A DNA stretch of 36,757 nt from Saprospiraceae bacterium. Lineage in GTDB: Bacteria > Bacteroidota > Bacteroidia > Chitinophagales > Saprospiraceae. Below the pieces are notes generated by a model, which saw nothing but the letters and a program-made list of their open reading frames with translations, did not search any database and was not told the DNA's origin. The stretch spans positions 1-36,757 of the forward strand of contig JAHQWA010000244.1 in NCBI GenBank assembly GCA_019634045.1, in the 5' to 3' direction. How positions within the stretch are numbered: position 1 is the first letter of the stretch; each line of letters opens with the position of its first letter. This document shows positions 1 through 7,821 of this stretch, one piece after another. The position numbers were made by a program, and so were the translations under genes.

Positions 1-2052
1 ATCCAGGGTAGTCCTGAGACCGCCTTACTAGATCCCAAATCCGTAGTCCTCACAGATCAATTGGCACAGCAACTTTTTGGAAGTACGGCAGTGCTGGGAA
101 GATCTTTACGTTTAGCAGGAGAAGACGGATTCTCTGTAACGGGTGTGATCAAGGAGTGGCCGGATCAAACCCATTTACCGATCAATATGCTACTCCCTTT
201 TGAGGCCATGATTACCGTGGAACCTGAGCACGCTCGCGAACGTACTAGGGGTTTCACGCAATACAATTGGAGTGCAACCCATTCGTACACCTACGTCAAG
301 TTAAATCCTCAGCAAAGCCAGGAGGAAGTGAATCAAAGGCTCGTGACTTTTGTAAGTGAGCAAGGCGATGAGCGCTTAAAGGGCAAACAACATTTGAGTC
401 TAATCCCCATACAAGATATTCACCTGTATGCAGATCGCGCTGGCCCCAAGCCACTTGGTAACGAGCGCTATCTCTATCTCTTTTTGATCGCGGGACTGCT
501 TACTTTAGGAATTGCCGTCATTAATTTCATAAATCTATCTACTGCTGATGCAATGCGTCGAGCTAAGGAGGTAGGTACGCGAAAAGTATTGGGTGCACGA
601 AGGTCCAGCTTAATCTTTCAATTTTTAGGAGAATCCATACTTCTAAGTGGTATCGCATTTCTAGCAGCGCTAGGCCTGACAAGCCTAGCTTTACCTTATC
701 TTAATCAAGTAACCGGTAGCCAAATCCCCTCCGCTATCTTATACACTCCTTGGTTATTATTTAGCTTTTTGGGGCTTGCCCTACTTTCTGGCATACTTGC
801 TGGAATTTACCCCGCCTTCTTTCTGAGTCAGTATCAAGCCATAGCTATCCTAAAAGGAAGTTTGGCCTCTAGTGAAAAGCCCTGGAATGCTTGGATGCGA
901 AAAGGTTTGATCACTGTCCAGTTCGTGGTAGCGATGGTTTTCATCACAGCAGCAGGAACGGTTTACCTACAATTGCAACACCTGCAGGAGCAACCTTTAG
1001 GGTTTCAGCAAGATCTTATCCTCAGCGTACCACTCAACAGTCAAAACAACCTCAATGCTTTGTTGCGACCAGGCGATCCACAGATTCGGCAACGCATGAA
1101 TACCTTGGACGAACGCCTGTTGAGTCATCCCCAGATCACAGCAGTAACCCAGTGTTCTGCTCTACCAGGGCTAGGTACGATAGCCCGCACCATTGCCACA
1201 GAAGAGATTAGTCCGGAGGAACACCTGACAGCCCCTATCCTTGCGGTTGACTATGATTTCAGCGAAACCTTTGACCTAGAGATATTGGCTGGGCGTGACT
1301 TTGATGCAGCCTTCGGGCTTGATCATCTAAGTTCTTTCCTGATTAATGAGCAAATGTTGAGCTTACTCTCTTGGGATAGCGCGGAAAGTGCCATTGGGAA
1401 ACAATTGACTGTAGGAAGAAAAGAGGGGACTGTAGTTGGGGTAGTGAAGGATTTTCACATAGAAAGTTTACATCAAAATATACAAGCTGTGGCTTTGGAA
1501 GTCAATCCGGGAAGCTTTGGCTATTTTGCACTTAAGGTTGCTGGGCAATCCATTCCCGAAACTTTGAGTTTCATCGAAGAATCTTGGCAATCCGCTTTTC
1601 CAGAAAAAGTCTTTGAATACAGTTTCTTGAATGAGGAGCTGGATCAAGCTTACCAAGTAGAGCGCAAGTTAGGCCAAGTTATTGGCTATGCAGCTTTCCT
1701 CGCCATCTGTATTGCTCTCTTTGGTCTGTTAGGTTTGGCGGCAAGATTAACGCAACGGCGCTTTAAGGAAATTGGTATCCGGAAGGTACTTGGTGCATCC
1801 TCCTCGCAAATCCTAGGGTTAATCTCCAAAGAATTCATTCTCTTAGTCGTATTGGCCATCTTGTTGGCTCTCCCTCTGAGTTGGTACAGTTTGGATCTTT
1901 GGCTGGCTGATTTTCCTTTCAGAATTGGATTTCCTTGGTGGCTGGGTATTCTTAGTGGTTTGGGAGTGACGCTGATCGCATTCATTACGATTGGTACCCA
2001 ATCGCTGAGAGCAGCACTGAGTAATCCGGTGGAAGCCATTCGTGAGGAATAG
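1..2052 (+). CDS. FtsX/MacB-type ABC transporter permease, 5'-truncated by window
   Basis: The frame is open from base 1 (the first codons read IQGSPETALLDPKSVVL), so the gene begins before the window and the TTG at 61 is not its start. About 683 codons are visible. The N-terminal part is the end of a MacB periplasmic core domain. Then come an FtsX domain (membrane segment followed by NLSTADAMRRAKEVGTRK), a second periplasmic domain, and a C-terminal FtsX domain with the same landmark (RRFKEIGIRKVLGAS) ending SNPVEAIREE. This is the usual ~800-residue, eight-helix Bacteroidota arrangement. Such permeases act in the inner membrane, with a separate ATPase, in efflux or lipoprotein-type transport; no ATPase gene lies nearby. 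Family assignment is strong. The substrate is unknown. Confidence 0.93.
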   Translation: MQGSPETALLDPKSVVLTDQLAQQLFGSTAVLGRSLRLAGEDGFSVTGVIKEWPDQTHLPINMLLPFEAMITVEPEHARERTRGFTQYNWSATHSYTYVKLNPQQSQEEVNQRLVTFVSEQGDERLKGKQHLSLIPIQDIHLYADRAGPKPLGNERYLYLFLIAGLLTLGIAVINFINLSTADAMRRAKEVGTRKVLGARRSSLIFQFLGESILLSGIAFLAALGLTSLALPYLNQVTGSQIPSAILYTPWLLFSFLGLALLSGILAGIYPAFFLSQYQAIAILKGSLASSEKPWNAWMRKGLITVQFVVAMVFITAAGTVYLQLQHLQEQPLGFQQDLILSVPLNSQNNLNALLRPGDPQIRQRMNTLDERLLSHPQITAVTQCSALPGLGTIARTIATEEISPEEHLTAPILAVDYDFSETFDLEILAGRDFDAAFGLDHLSSFLINEQMLSLLSWDSAESAIGKQLTVGRKEGTVVGVVKDFHIESLHQNIQAVALEVNPGSFGYFALKVAGQSIPETLSFIEESWQSAFPEKVFEYSFLNEELDQAYQVERKLGQVIGYAAFLAICIALFGLLGLAARLTQRRFKEIGIRKVLGASSSQILGLISKEFILLVVLAILLALPLSWYSLDLWLADFPFRIGFPWWLGILSGLGVTLIAFITIGTQSLRAALSNPVEAIREE

Positions 2053-2147
2053 AATCTTGGCTTAAGCCATTGTTTGAGGGGAAGACAGTAGGTCTTGTTG
2101 CATGAACAATTCCAATTTAGGAGTTGTGGGTTTTGTTATTTGCGACA

Positions 2148-2171
2148 TTATTTAGATATTTATCTAAATAA
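2148..2171 (+). promoter_or_regulatory. Perfect 11-bp inverted repeat, likely SdpR autoregulatory operator
   Basis: The arms TTATTTAGATA (2148-2158) and TATCTAAATAA (2161-2171) are perfect reverse complements separated by TT. The element ends 9 bases before the sdpR start codon. SdpR-family ArsR proteins are dimeric autorepressors, so this is the natural operator. Binding is inferred. Confidence 0.7.
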
Positions 2172-2180
2172 CTAAATGAA

Positions 2181-2435
2181 ATGAATTCCATATTCAAGGC
2201 CCTGAATGACCCAACGAGACGGCAAATCCTGGATCTGTTGAAGGAGAAAGATTTAAATGCAGGAGAGATTGCCGAGAATTTCAACATGTCAAAACCCAGT
2301 ATTTCTCATCATTTAGACATCCTGAAAAGAGCTGACCTGGTGACAAGCCAAAAGAAAGGGCAATTCATAGAATATTCACTAAACACGACCATACTCGAAG
2401 ACCTGCTCAATTGGATAATCTCTTTAAAATCCTAA
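2181..2435 (+). CDS. sdpR: ArsR-family autorepressor, SdpR type
   Basis: This 84-residue winged-helix repressor opens with MNSIFKALNDPTRRQILDLL, the typical SdpR/ArsR start. The recognition helix lies around residues 36-50 (NMSKPSISHHLDILKRA), followed by the wing (SQKKGQFIEYSLN). No metal-binding cysteine pair is visible, which agrees with the SdpR subgroup rather than metal-sensing ArsR. An upstream ATG at 2176 meets a stop after two codons, so 2181 is the start. A perfect palindrome lies just upstream. In Bacillus, SdpR represses itself and sdpI, and is sequestered at the membrane by SdpI when the SdpC toxin is bound. The neighbouring sdpI supports the same pairing here, but no sdpABC toxin genes are in the window. 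Confidence 0.88.
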   Translation: MNSIFKALNDPTRRQILDLLKEKDLNAGEIAENFNMSKPSISHHLDILKRADLVTSQKKGQFIEYSLNTTILEDLLNWIISLKS

Positions 2436-2487
2436 CCTTCTCCGGCCGTTTTGTGCTGCTACTCCACTAGTCAAACTGACTAAGTCG

Positions 2488-2563
2488 ACGCCTAGCAATT
2501 GAACTCAAGCGCCCGATCAAAAGAACTAGGCGTTCCGGTCCATGTGATAAGACAGAATCACAT
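2488..2563 (+). repeat. Inverted repeats in the sdpR-sdpI spacer
   Basis: The 157-base spacer holds two perfect hairpin candidates. ACGCCTAG (2488-2495) pairs with CTAGGCGT (2526-2533). ATGTGAT (2542-2548) pairs with ATCACAT (2557-2563), ending 29 bases before the sdpI start. Neither is followed by a T-run, so they read as mRNA leader structures or operator half-sites rather than terminators. Confidence 0.4.
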
Positions 2564-2592
2564 CAATTGTCGGAGAACCAAAAAATAACAGC

Positions 2593-3243
2593 ATGAACCA
2601 AAGATTGAAGAAAGAACTACCGCTGATCGCCATTGCACTGATACCTGCCGTGTATCTAGCCTTTATTTGGACTAAACTACCTGATGAAGTCCCAATGCAT
2701 TGGAATCTGAATGGAGAAATTGATCGATATGGAAATAAAACAGAACTCATCTTTATTTCCATCCTACTTCCCCTATTGGTTTACGGGCTCTTCTTGATTA
2801 TCCCCAATATTGATCCTAAAAACAAGTTGAAGCAAATGGGGAATAAGTACCAATCCATCAAGGTGATATTGACTACTTTCATGTCAGGCTTGGCACTCTT
2901 CATTATATATTCCGCAGAGAAGGGGGCTTTAACCAACCCTAACTATATCCTCATTTTGATCGGGCTCCTCTATATCATTCTTGGCAATTACTTTCAGACA
3001 ATCAAGGCCAACTACTTTATCGGCATTAGAACACCTTGGACGCTAGAAAATGAAACAGTGTGGAAAGAAACACACAAACTAGGAGGGAAAATGTGGTTCG
3101 TTGGAGGGATTGTTGTCATTTTATGCAGTCTCTTTTTGAGCAAGGGCACCAATTTCACCTTATTTTTAGTCATTACGGGGATCATCACGATAATCCCATT
3201 AATTTATTCTTATTTGAAATTCAAAAGTCTGACCAAGGAATAG
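2593..3243 (+). CDS. sdpI: SdpI-family immunity/signalling membrane protein
   Basis: This 216-residue protein has about six hydrophobic segments (near residues 10-28, 52-70, 92-107, 118-136, 167-184 and 189-207). Its N-terminal DUF1648 motif reads LPDEVPMHWNLNGEIDRYGNK (residues 29-49). The loop YFIGIRTPWTLENETVWKET before helix 5 is the classic SdpI signature. In Bacillus, SdpI gives immunity to the SdpC cannibalism toxin and sequesters SdpR. Here it follows sdpR on the same strand, 157 bases downstream, without toxin genes. It may therefore confer resistance to foreign toxins or sense envelope stress, which is inference. Confidence 0.88.
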   Translation: MNQRLKKELPLIAIALIPAVYLAFIWTKLPDEVPMHWNLNGEIDRYGNKTELIFISILLPLLVYGLFLIIPNIDPKNKLKQMGNKYQSIKVILTTFMSGLALFIIYSAEKGALTNPNYILILIGLLYIILGNYFQTIKANYFIGIRTPWTLENETVWKETHKLGGKMWFVGGIVVILCSLFLSKGTNFTLFLVITGIITIIPLIYSYLKFKSLTKE

Positions 3244-3324
3244 TCTGATCTAAGCGGTTGCCGACCTTTCGTGATTTTGCGTAGTCCCTTAGCTAAGGCT
3301 TGCCTATTTTAAACTGCCAAAATC

Positions 3325-4107
3325 ATGAAAATCACCCTTCGCATTCTGAAATGGCTGCTCCTAAGCATCCTGGGGGTAGTTCTGCTATTATTCCTATTGT
3401 TGCTCCTGGATAGAGGTGCTGTGGAAAGGCCAGCCCCTCCCCTACCATCAGAGATAAAGGCTCCCCCCATCTACTCCGCAAATGTCGATCCTAAGCTATA
3501 TAATACACTCTTGGAGGAATTTGGGCATCATAAAAATCTAGCCAAAGGGTATGAACTTCAATGCCTGCTCGCCTTGTCACACTACCCGGAACTGAAAGAG
3601 GTACCCATCGATTTTGTGGTCGAAGAAACCTTTATTCCATTGGCTTCTCGGCCGTCTCCGATCACGGTGCTCCTGCCCTGGCTTAAGCGAAAATACCTGG
3701 TGGTCATTAGCAGCAAGTCGGCTGATTTCTTCGAAGGTATTTTAATGCACAACCTCCCCTTCAATGAGCAGGTGGGGGTACTAGGGCATGAATTGGCACA
3801 TTCTCTTTTCTACTTAGACAAGAACTCTTTCCAACTTGCCCGTATCGCCTATCAATATGAAAAAAATGGTGACTTTCACGATCAATTCGAACAGGACACC
3901 GATAAGCGGGCCGTAGCACACGGGCTCGGTTACCAACTGTATGATTATGCCTTTTTTGTCAGAAAATCTTTTGGAGATACGCAAGCGGAAATTGCGGCAG
4001 AAGAAGGCGGCACCTATCTAAGTCCTAAAGAGTTAGCAGCAGAGATGGAGAAGTATCCTTTTTATCGGGATACATTGCGAGCCCCTGCGTCTTACTTTGA
4101 CAATTGA
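3325..4107 (+). CDS. Membrane-anchored HExxH metalloprotease-like protein
   Basis: The protein has 260 residues. An N-terminal hydrophobic helix (about residues 8-28) acts as signal anchor, followed by a proline-rich linker (36-50). The soluble domain carries HELAH at 155-159, matching the HExxH zinc-binding active site. An acidic stretch, FEQDTDKRAVAHG (188-200), sits about 30 residues later, where gluzincins of the M48 type place the third ligand (E189, D191 or D193). It is shorter than usual M48 proteins and I recognise no named family. A role as a periplasmic or surface-anchored peptidase is inferred. It converges on the CHU_C gene, with only 20 bases between the stops. Confidence 0.7.
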   Translation: MKITLRILKWLLLSILGVVLLLFLLLLLDRGAVERPAPPLPSEIKAPPIYSANVDPKLYNTLLEEFGHHKNLAKGYELQCLLALSHYPELKEVPIDFVVEETFIPLASRPSPITVLLPWLKRKYLVVISSKSADFFEGILMHNLPFNEQVGVLGHELAHSLFYLDKNSFQLARIAYQYEKNGDFHDQFEQDTDKRAVAHGLGYQLYDYAFFVRKSFGDTQAEIAAEEGGTYLSPKELAAEMEKYPFYRDTLRAPASYFDN

Positions 4108-4127
4108 GCCCTCTCTTCTAGCAAGAA

Positions 4128-5276
4128 TTAGCGCATCAGAACGAAGTCCCCCGTAATGGTTTCTTCGAAGCCTAATGCATTCTTCAAACGCACGACGAAA
4201 ACATAGGTACCCTCTTCCGCTGGCTCTCCCTGGAAGATACCATCCCATTCCTTCTTTCTACTCTTGGGAGAAAAATTGACTGCCGTATACACCTGTTCTC
4301 CCCAACGGTTGTAAATAGAGAATTCATGAAAAACTTTGATTTTCCGTAGTAGTTTAGGTTTAAAAACATCATTATTCCCGTCTCCATTCGGGCTAAAGCC
4401 ACCCGGGAAGAGTAAAGTGGAATCACCGGCAGTTTGTGCTCGTTCGTTAGCTTCCATTTGAAAAAATAGGCTTTCATCCTTCTGGATCAGAGGAGCGGTC
4501 AGTACCTCATCGTTCCCCGCTGCCTGCGCAGTCAGTTCGTCTGCCTGGCTTAGGTTAGCCTCATTGGCCGTTAGTCGCGTGTCTGTCGTTTCCGCTGGGA
4601 ACATCAGGCTTTCATTGTTCTGCACCGCGGTAGGATTTAGTGCTGCATTGTTCTCAGCTACCTCTGCGCTTAAGTCATCTGGCAGGAGTAAACTAGAATC
4701 ACCTGCTGTTAAGGCAATTTCTTTAGTTCCCCCTGGAAGTACAAGATTATCACTCTTCTGGATCGTGGTAGGATTCAATACCTCATTCTGCCCAGTGGCA
4801 TCAACGCCCAAGTCGTCTGGCGGGAGTAAGGCGGGGCCATTTGCCCTGACGGCTGGACCTTTAGCTTCCTCTGGTACTACGAGGCTTTGATAAACCAGCT
4901 CGCCTAACATAATGAGCAGTACAATAGTACCCAAAATGAGGATTGGTCGCCAAAGGGTGGCCTGCTCAGAAAGGATGTCCCGAATATTTATAGAAATCCG
5001 TTGCATCCAAGACAGATCTTTGGCAGCGGGGGCAGCTATCACAAGCGGCTGTTGTAAGAATTGCTGTAGAGAATGATCGAGCATATGTTTAATATTTTGG
5101 CTACTGTCTTCCCGAAGGAGGTCTTGTAAATGAACAATTGTTTCCTGTATCCATGGTTCCTGGGCAGCCATGGTCCGAATTTGCGCAGCCTTTGCCTCTG
5201 TTAAGCTTCCTTCGCAGTAGGCCAATATTTGCTCAAAAGGCAAATAAGCTGATTTGGAGTTCTGCATATCCTTCAC
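4128..5276 (-). CDS. Anti-sigma-like membrane protein with 46-aa repeats and CHU_C domain
   Basis: The protein has 382 residues from the GTG at 5276; an ATG three codons in (5267) is an alternative start. Residues 10-75 resemble the cytosolic part of anti-sigma proteins (FEQILAYCEGSLTEAKAAQI), without a zinc motif. One membrane helix lies at about 110-134. Residues 150-287 are three tandem units of exactly 46 residues, with a partial unit at 131-149. The C-terminus (about 288-382) is a CHU_C/gliding motility-associated domain: FSPNGDGNNDVFKP, IYNRWGEQVY, WDGIFQGEPAEEGTYVFVV. The topology would put the repeats and CHU_C domain in the periplasm. It starts one base after the sigma gene stop (TAATGTG), implying translational coupling. 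The anti-sigma role is inferred from position and N-terminus. Confidence 0.8.
   Translation of the reverse strand: MKDMQNSKSAYLPFEQILAYCEGSLTEAKAAQIRTMAAQEPWIQETIVHLQDLLREDSSQNIKHMLDHSLQQFLQQPLVIAAPAAKDLSWMQRISINIRDILSEQATLWRPILILGTIVLLIMLGELVYQSLVVPEEAKGPAVRANGPALLPPDDLGVDATGQNEVLNPTTIQKSDNLVLPGGTKEIALTAGDSSLLLPDDLSAEVAENNAALNPTAVQNNESLMFPAETTDTRLTANEANLSQADELTAQAAGNDEVLTAPLIQKDESLFFQMEANERAQTAGDSTLLFPGGFSPNGDGNNDVFKPKLLRKIKVFHEFSIYNRWGEQVYTAVNFSPKSRKKEWDGIFQGEPAEEGTYVFVVRLKNALGFEETITGDFVLMR
4416..4886 (-). repeat. 138-bp (46-codon) tandem repeats inside the CHU_C gene
   Basis: Protein units 150-195, 196-241 and 242-287 begin LLPPDDLG, LLLPDDLS and LSQADELT. They share NE(V/A)L(N/T) and IQK(S/D)(D/E)(N/S)L blocks at identical offsets. 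A partial unit (131-149, SLVVPEEAKG) aligns with NLVLPGGTKE exactly 46 residues later. The fourth register falls on the start of the CHU_C domain (LLFPGGFSPNGDGNNDVFKP). Confidence 0.8.
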
Positions 5277-5277
5277 A

Positions 5278-5868
5278 TTAAGGCTTTAGCAATTGATGAA
5301 TTAATTGTCGGTGTTGCCGGAGTTTCTGATTCCCACGGTCAATTCTTCCCCGCACTTGGCCTTGCTTAAGGCCAAGCTTTCGAGCAATCTCTTGGTACGA
5401 ATACCCTTCCAAATAAAAGCGGTAAATGGTTCGTTGACTTTCTGGTAGGAAGGACAAGACATGCCGGATAACGTCCTCCCGGACAAATCTTTCTGTAGTT
5501 GAGGATTCCGTTTCTAGATCAATTCGACTAGCCTGAACGCTGATCTTTTGCTGATACAGACTTGCCGAACGTTTTTGCTCCTTGATATTGTTTCTCAGTG
5601 CGGACAGTAAGTACGCAGGAAAATGCTGACTAATATCTTGCAGTTTCGCTGGGTCCTCCTGCAATAAGCGAGGTAAGCGGCGCGCCAGTCTTTCAAAGAA
5701 AGTCTGGGTCGCTGTTTCTGCCTGTTCCTTATCACCTCTACAATAGCCTAGACTCAGTACCATCGCATGATGATAGTACTTCCGGACAAATACAGTGGCG
5801 GCAGCTTGGTCGCCACCAGCCCAGGCTAGCAGTAAACTGTGATCAGATTGAGATGAATCCCACGGCAT
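5278..5868 (-). CDS. ECF-type RNA polymerase sigma factor
   Basis: The protein has 196 residues. Region 2 covers about 11-101 (LLLAWAGGDQAAATVFVRKYYHHA, a diverged start). Region 4 covers about 132-186, with VLSFLPESQRTIYRFYLEGY, then the helix-turn-helix SYQEIARKLGLKQGQVRGRI. Size and domain order are those of Bacteroidota ECF factors. The linker (102-131) is polar and no extra C-terminal domain is present. The TAA stop sits one base before the GTG of the anti-sigma-like membrane protein, so the two form an operon. I infer a signal from the periplasm or cell surface controlling this sigma factor through that partner. Target promoters are unknown. Confidence 0.85.
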   Translation of the reverse strand: MPWDSSQSDHSLLLAWAGGDQAAATVFVRKYYHHAMVLSLGYCRGDKEQAETATQTFFERLARRLPRLLQEDPAKLQDISQHFPAYLLSALRNNIKEQKRSASLYQQKISVQASRIDLETESSTTERFVREDVIRHVLSFLPESQRTIYRFYLEGYSYQEIARKLGLKQGQVRGRIDRGNQKLRQHRQLIHQLLKP

Positions 5869-5969
5869 TTTCGTATCCTCTTTACTCTATTAATGCAGGG
5901 CGGGGGCAAAACTTCACGGTAAGCGTAAAAAAGAAAGGTAAGTATTCAATATGAGAAATGAAAGAGGAA

Positions 5970-6017
5970 TAGATATGATGCATTTACGCTCAGAAGCTTA
6001 TCCATGCATCATATCTA
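5970..6017. repeat. Perfect 14-bp inverted repeat between usp and sigma genes
   Basis: TAGATATGATGCAT (5970-5983) and ATGCATCATATCTA (6004-6017) are perfect reverse complements with a 20-base loop. The element lies 34 bases past the stop of the minus-strand usp gene and about 100 bases before the sigma start. It has no T-run on either side. It could be a factor-dependent terminator for usp or an operator for the sigma operon. Confidence 0.6.
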
Positions 6018-6050
6018 GGAGCGCATAGTGGCAAATACGAATATCTCAGC

Positions 6051-6890
6051 CTAGGGGTGTAAAGCCAAAACTGGCGTATTCGCATGATAGGCCATCATTT
6101 TGGTCTTACTGTAGTTGAAAAGTTCCTGTACAAAATTGCGCTTGTGCGTAAGCATAGCAATAATATCCACCTTTTCAGCTTCCAGGAAATCCGTCAAGGC
6201 CTTTTTCATATCCGTCCCCTCCAACACTTTGTAACTAACAGGAACCTCTGTGGCGCCAACCTTGTCCTGGAATTGATCCATTTGTTGGACAATGGGCTCG
6301 GTATGAGCCAAGTCAACATTCACGCAATGCAATTGAGGATTGAAGCTACCAAAAAGCGCTGTCAGACGTTTCATTGCCGCCACATCTTCTTCCTGATAAG
6401 AAGTGGCGTAAGCTATATTGTCAATGCGACCATCAAATTCTGTTTTGGCCGGTACCGCAAGCACCGGACAAGTAGCGTTTTCTAATACCTCTCCTGCCAC
6501 ACTACCTAGAAAGACCTCCTTAAGTCCCCGAGCGCCGGTAGTACCCATCACAATTAGATCCGTCTCTTCCTTTTGTGCGGTTTCTAAAACAACTTCCACC
6601 ACTTCTCCCTCTTCCAGCATATGGCGAACCTCTACGTGCTCGTATCCACTTTCACTAGCTAGTTTAACCAGTTGAGGAATAGAATCTCGATAATTCTCGA
6701 AAGCATAAAGATCCATGCTCTGGTAAAAATTGTACAAGTTTCCTGGTAAATGAACATCTCCAATCTGCATCTCTTGGTACACGTGGATGGTCGTTATGCT
6801 AGCGTTCCATTTGTCTGCGAGTTGCAAGGCGTAGATAAAGGCGTGATTAGCAGCAGCAGAAAGATCAGTTGGGAATAGGATCTTTTTCAT
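6051..6890 (-). CDS. Tandem-domain universal stress protein (UspA family)
   Basis: The protein has 279 residues: two Usp domains, 1-147 and about 155-279. Domain 1 starts KKILFPTDLSAAA and carries the ATP-binding pattern G-x2-G-x9-G-S (GTTGARGLKEVFLGS, residues 116-130), then ATCPVLAVP. Domain 2 has the fold landmarks (IDNIAYATSYQEED, NTPVLALHP) but lacks the glycine motif, so only the first half is likely to bind nucleotide. Bacteroidota commonly encode such asymmetric tandem Usp proteins, which are cytosolic and induced by stress. It appears monocistronic; a perfect 14-bp inverted repeat follows it. Confidence 0.92.
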   Translation of the reverse strand: MKKILFPTDLSAAANHAFIYALQLADKWNASITTIHVYQEMQIGDVHLPGNLYNFYQSMDLYAFENYRDSIPQLVKLASESGYEHVEVRHMLEEGEVVEVVLETAQKEETDLIVMGTTGARGLKEVFLGSVAGEVLENATCPVLAVPAKTEFDGRIDNIAYATSYQEEDVAAMKRLTALFGSFNPQLHCVNVDLAHTEPIVQQMDQFQDKVGATEVPVSYKVLEGTDMKKALTDFLEAEKVDIIAMLTHKRNFVQELFNYSKTKMMAYHANTPVLALHP

Positions 6891-7053
6891 GGTATTAGAT
6901 TTTGATCGTGGCGTTGATGGTGATTTTGATCACTACCAACCATTTGATAACCAATATTACTGAAAATGCCCTACCTACCCTAATGACTTTAATCATCTAA
7001 TTAAAAAAATAACAATGACTTAACTCATTACTGGAGGCTTGAAAGCGAAGCGC

Positions 7054-7797
7054 TCATATCATTCCTTTTTCTCGTATTCTCGCCAAAAAACCTTCTTTCA
7101 TTCTTTTACTAACCACCAAGCGATACTCATCGAGGTAGACTTCATTGCCATCAATTTCTCGGATGTGACTTAAATTAACGATATGAGATCGATGAATTCG
7201 AACGAAGTCAGATGCCGGCAACATCTGCTCCATAAAGGAAGTCGTCTGCAGTGCTAAAATGATATCTTCCTTTGTATACAACTTCACATACTCACCGTAG
7301 CTCTCTACAAAAAGTAAGTCAGCATAGTTTAATCGTACGATCTTACGATTGGTCTTGACAAAGAAGTAGTCCGCCGCGTCTTCTTTGGGCTGATGCCCTT
7401 CAGAAATGGGCTCTAGCAAAGGGCCCTTTGTCGATTTATAATCAATAAGTTCCTTTGCTCGATTTATCGCCTGACAAAACCGTTGGAAGGAAATGGGTTT
7501 TACCAAATAGTCAACCACATCCAAGGCGTATCCCTCCAAGGCGTATTCCGAGTAAGCGGTGGTAAAAATAGTGGTAGGGGGATGCTGTAAGACCTGCAGT
7601 AATTCGATCCCGGTCAGGTCCTCCATTTGGATATCGGTCAGCAGTATATCGACTTTCGTTTGACTCAGCAACTTCTTAGCGGATAGAGCACTAGGCAAGG
7701 TAGCTACGACCTCCAGTTCATCGAGCTTTTCTGCATAATTGCGCAATAAGTCCCTGGCAGGCTCTTCATCATCTACGATCAGCACCTTATATTTCAT
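7054..7797 (-). CDS. LytTR-family response regulator
   Basis: The protein has 247 residues. The receiver domain spans 1-118, with the acidic pocket D9/D10, phospho-acceptor D55 (ILLTDIQMEDLTG) and conserved K100 (YLVKPISF). A LytTR DNA-binding domain spans about 144-243 (FFVKTNRKIVRLNYADLLFVE, FVRIHRSHIVNLSHI). It lies 24 bases downstream of the histidine kinase gene, forming a classic LytS/LytR-like operon. LytTR proteins bind paired 9-bp sites spaced by 12 bp. Such pairs are visible upstream of the kinase gene (8921-8950 and 8964-8997), consistent with autoregulation. Confidence 0.93.
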   Translation of the reverse strand: MKYKVLIVDDEEPARDLLRNYAEKLDELEVVATLPSALSAKKLLSQTKVDILLTDIQMEDLTGIELLQVLQHPPTTIFTTAYSEYALEGYALDVVDYLVKPISFQRFCQAINRAKELIDYKSTKGPLLEPISEGHQPKEDAADYFFVKTNRKIVRLNYADLLFVESYGEYVKLYTKEDIILALQTTSFMEQMLPASDFVRIHRSHIVNLSHIREIDGNEVYLDEYRLVVSKRMKEGFLARIREKGMI

Positions 7798-7821
7798 GTC
7801 TTACTTTTAATTCTTAGACGA

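Noticed and set aside
61-63. TTG as start of the first permease
   Set aside because: The frame is open to base 1 and the upstream residues continue the MacB domain, so the true start is outside the window.
3290-3301. CCTTAGCTAAGG palindrome as terminator of sdpI
   Set aside because: No loop is possible and no T-run follows; a similar CTTAGCTAAG occurs at 34330-34339, so it may be a common short palindrome.
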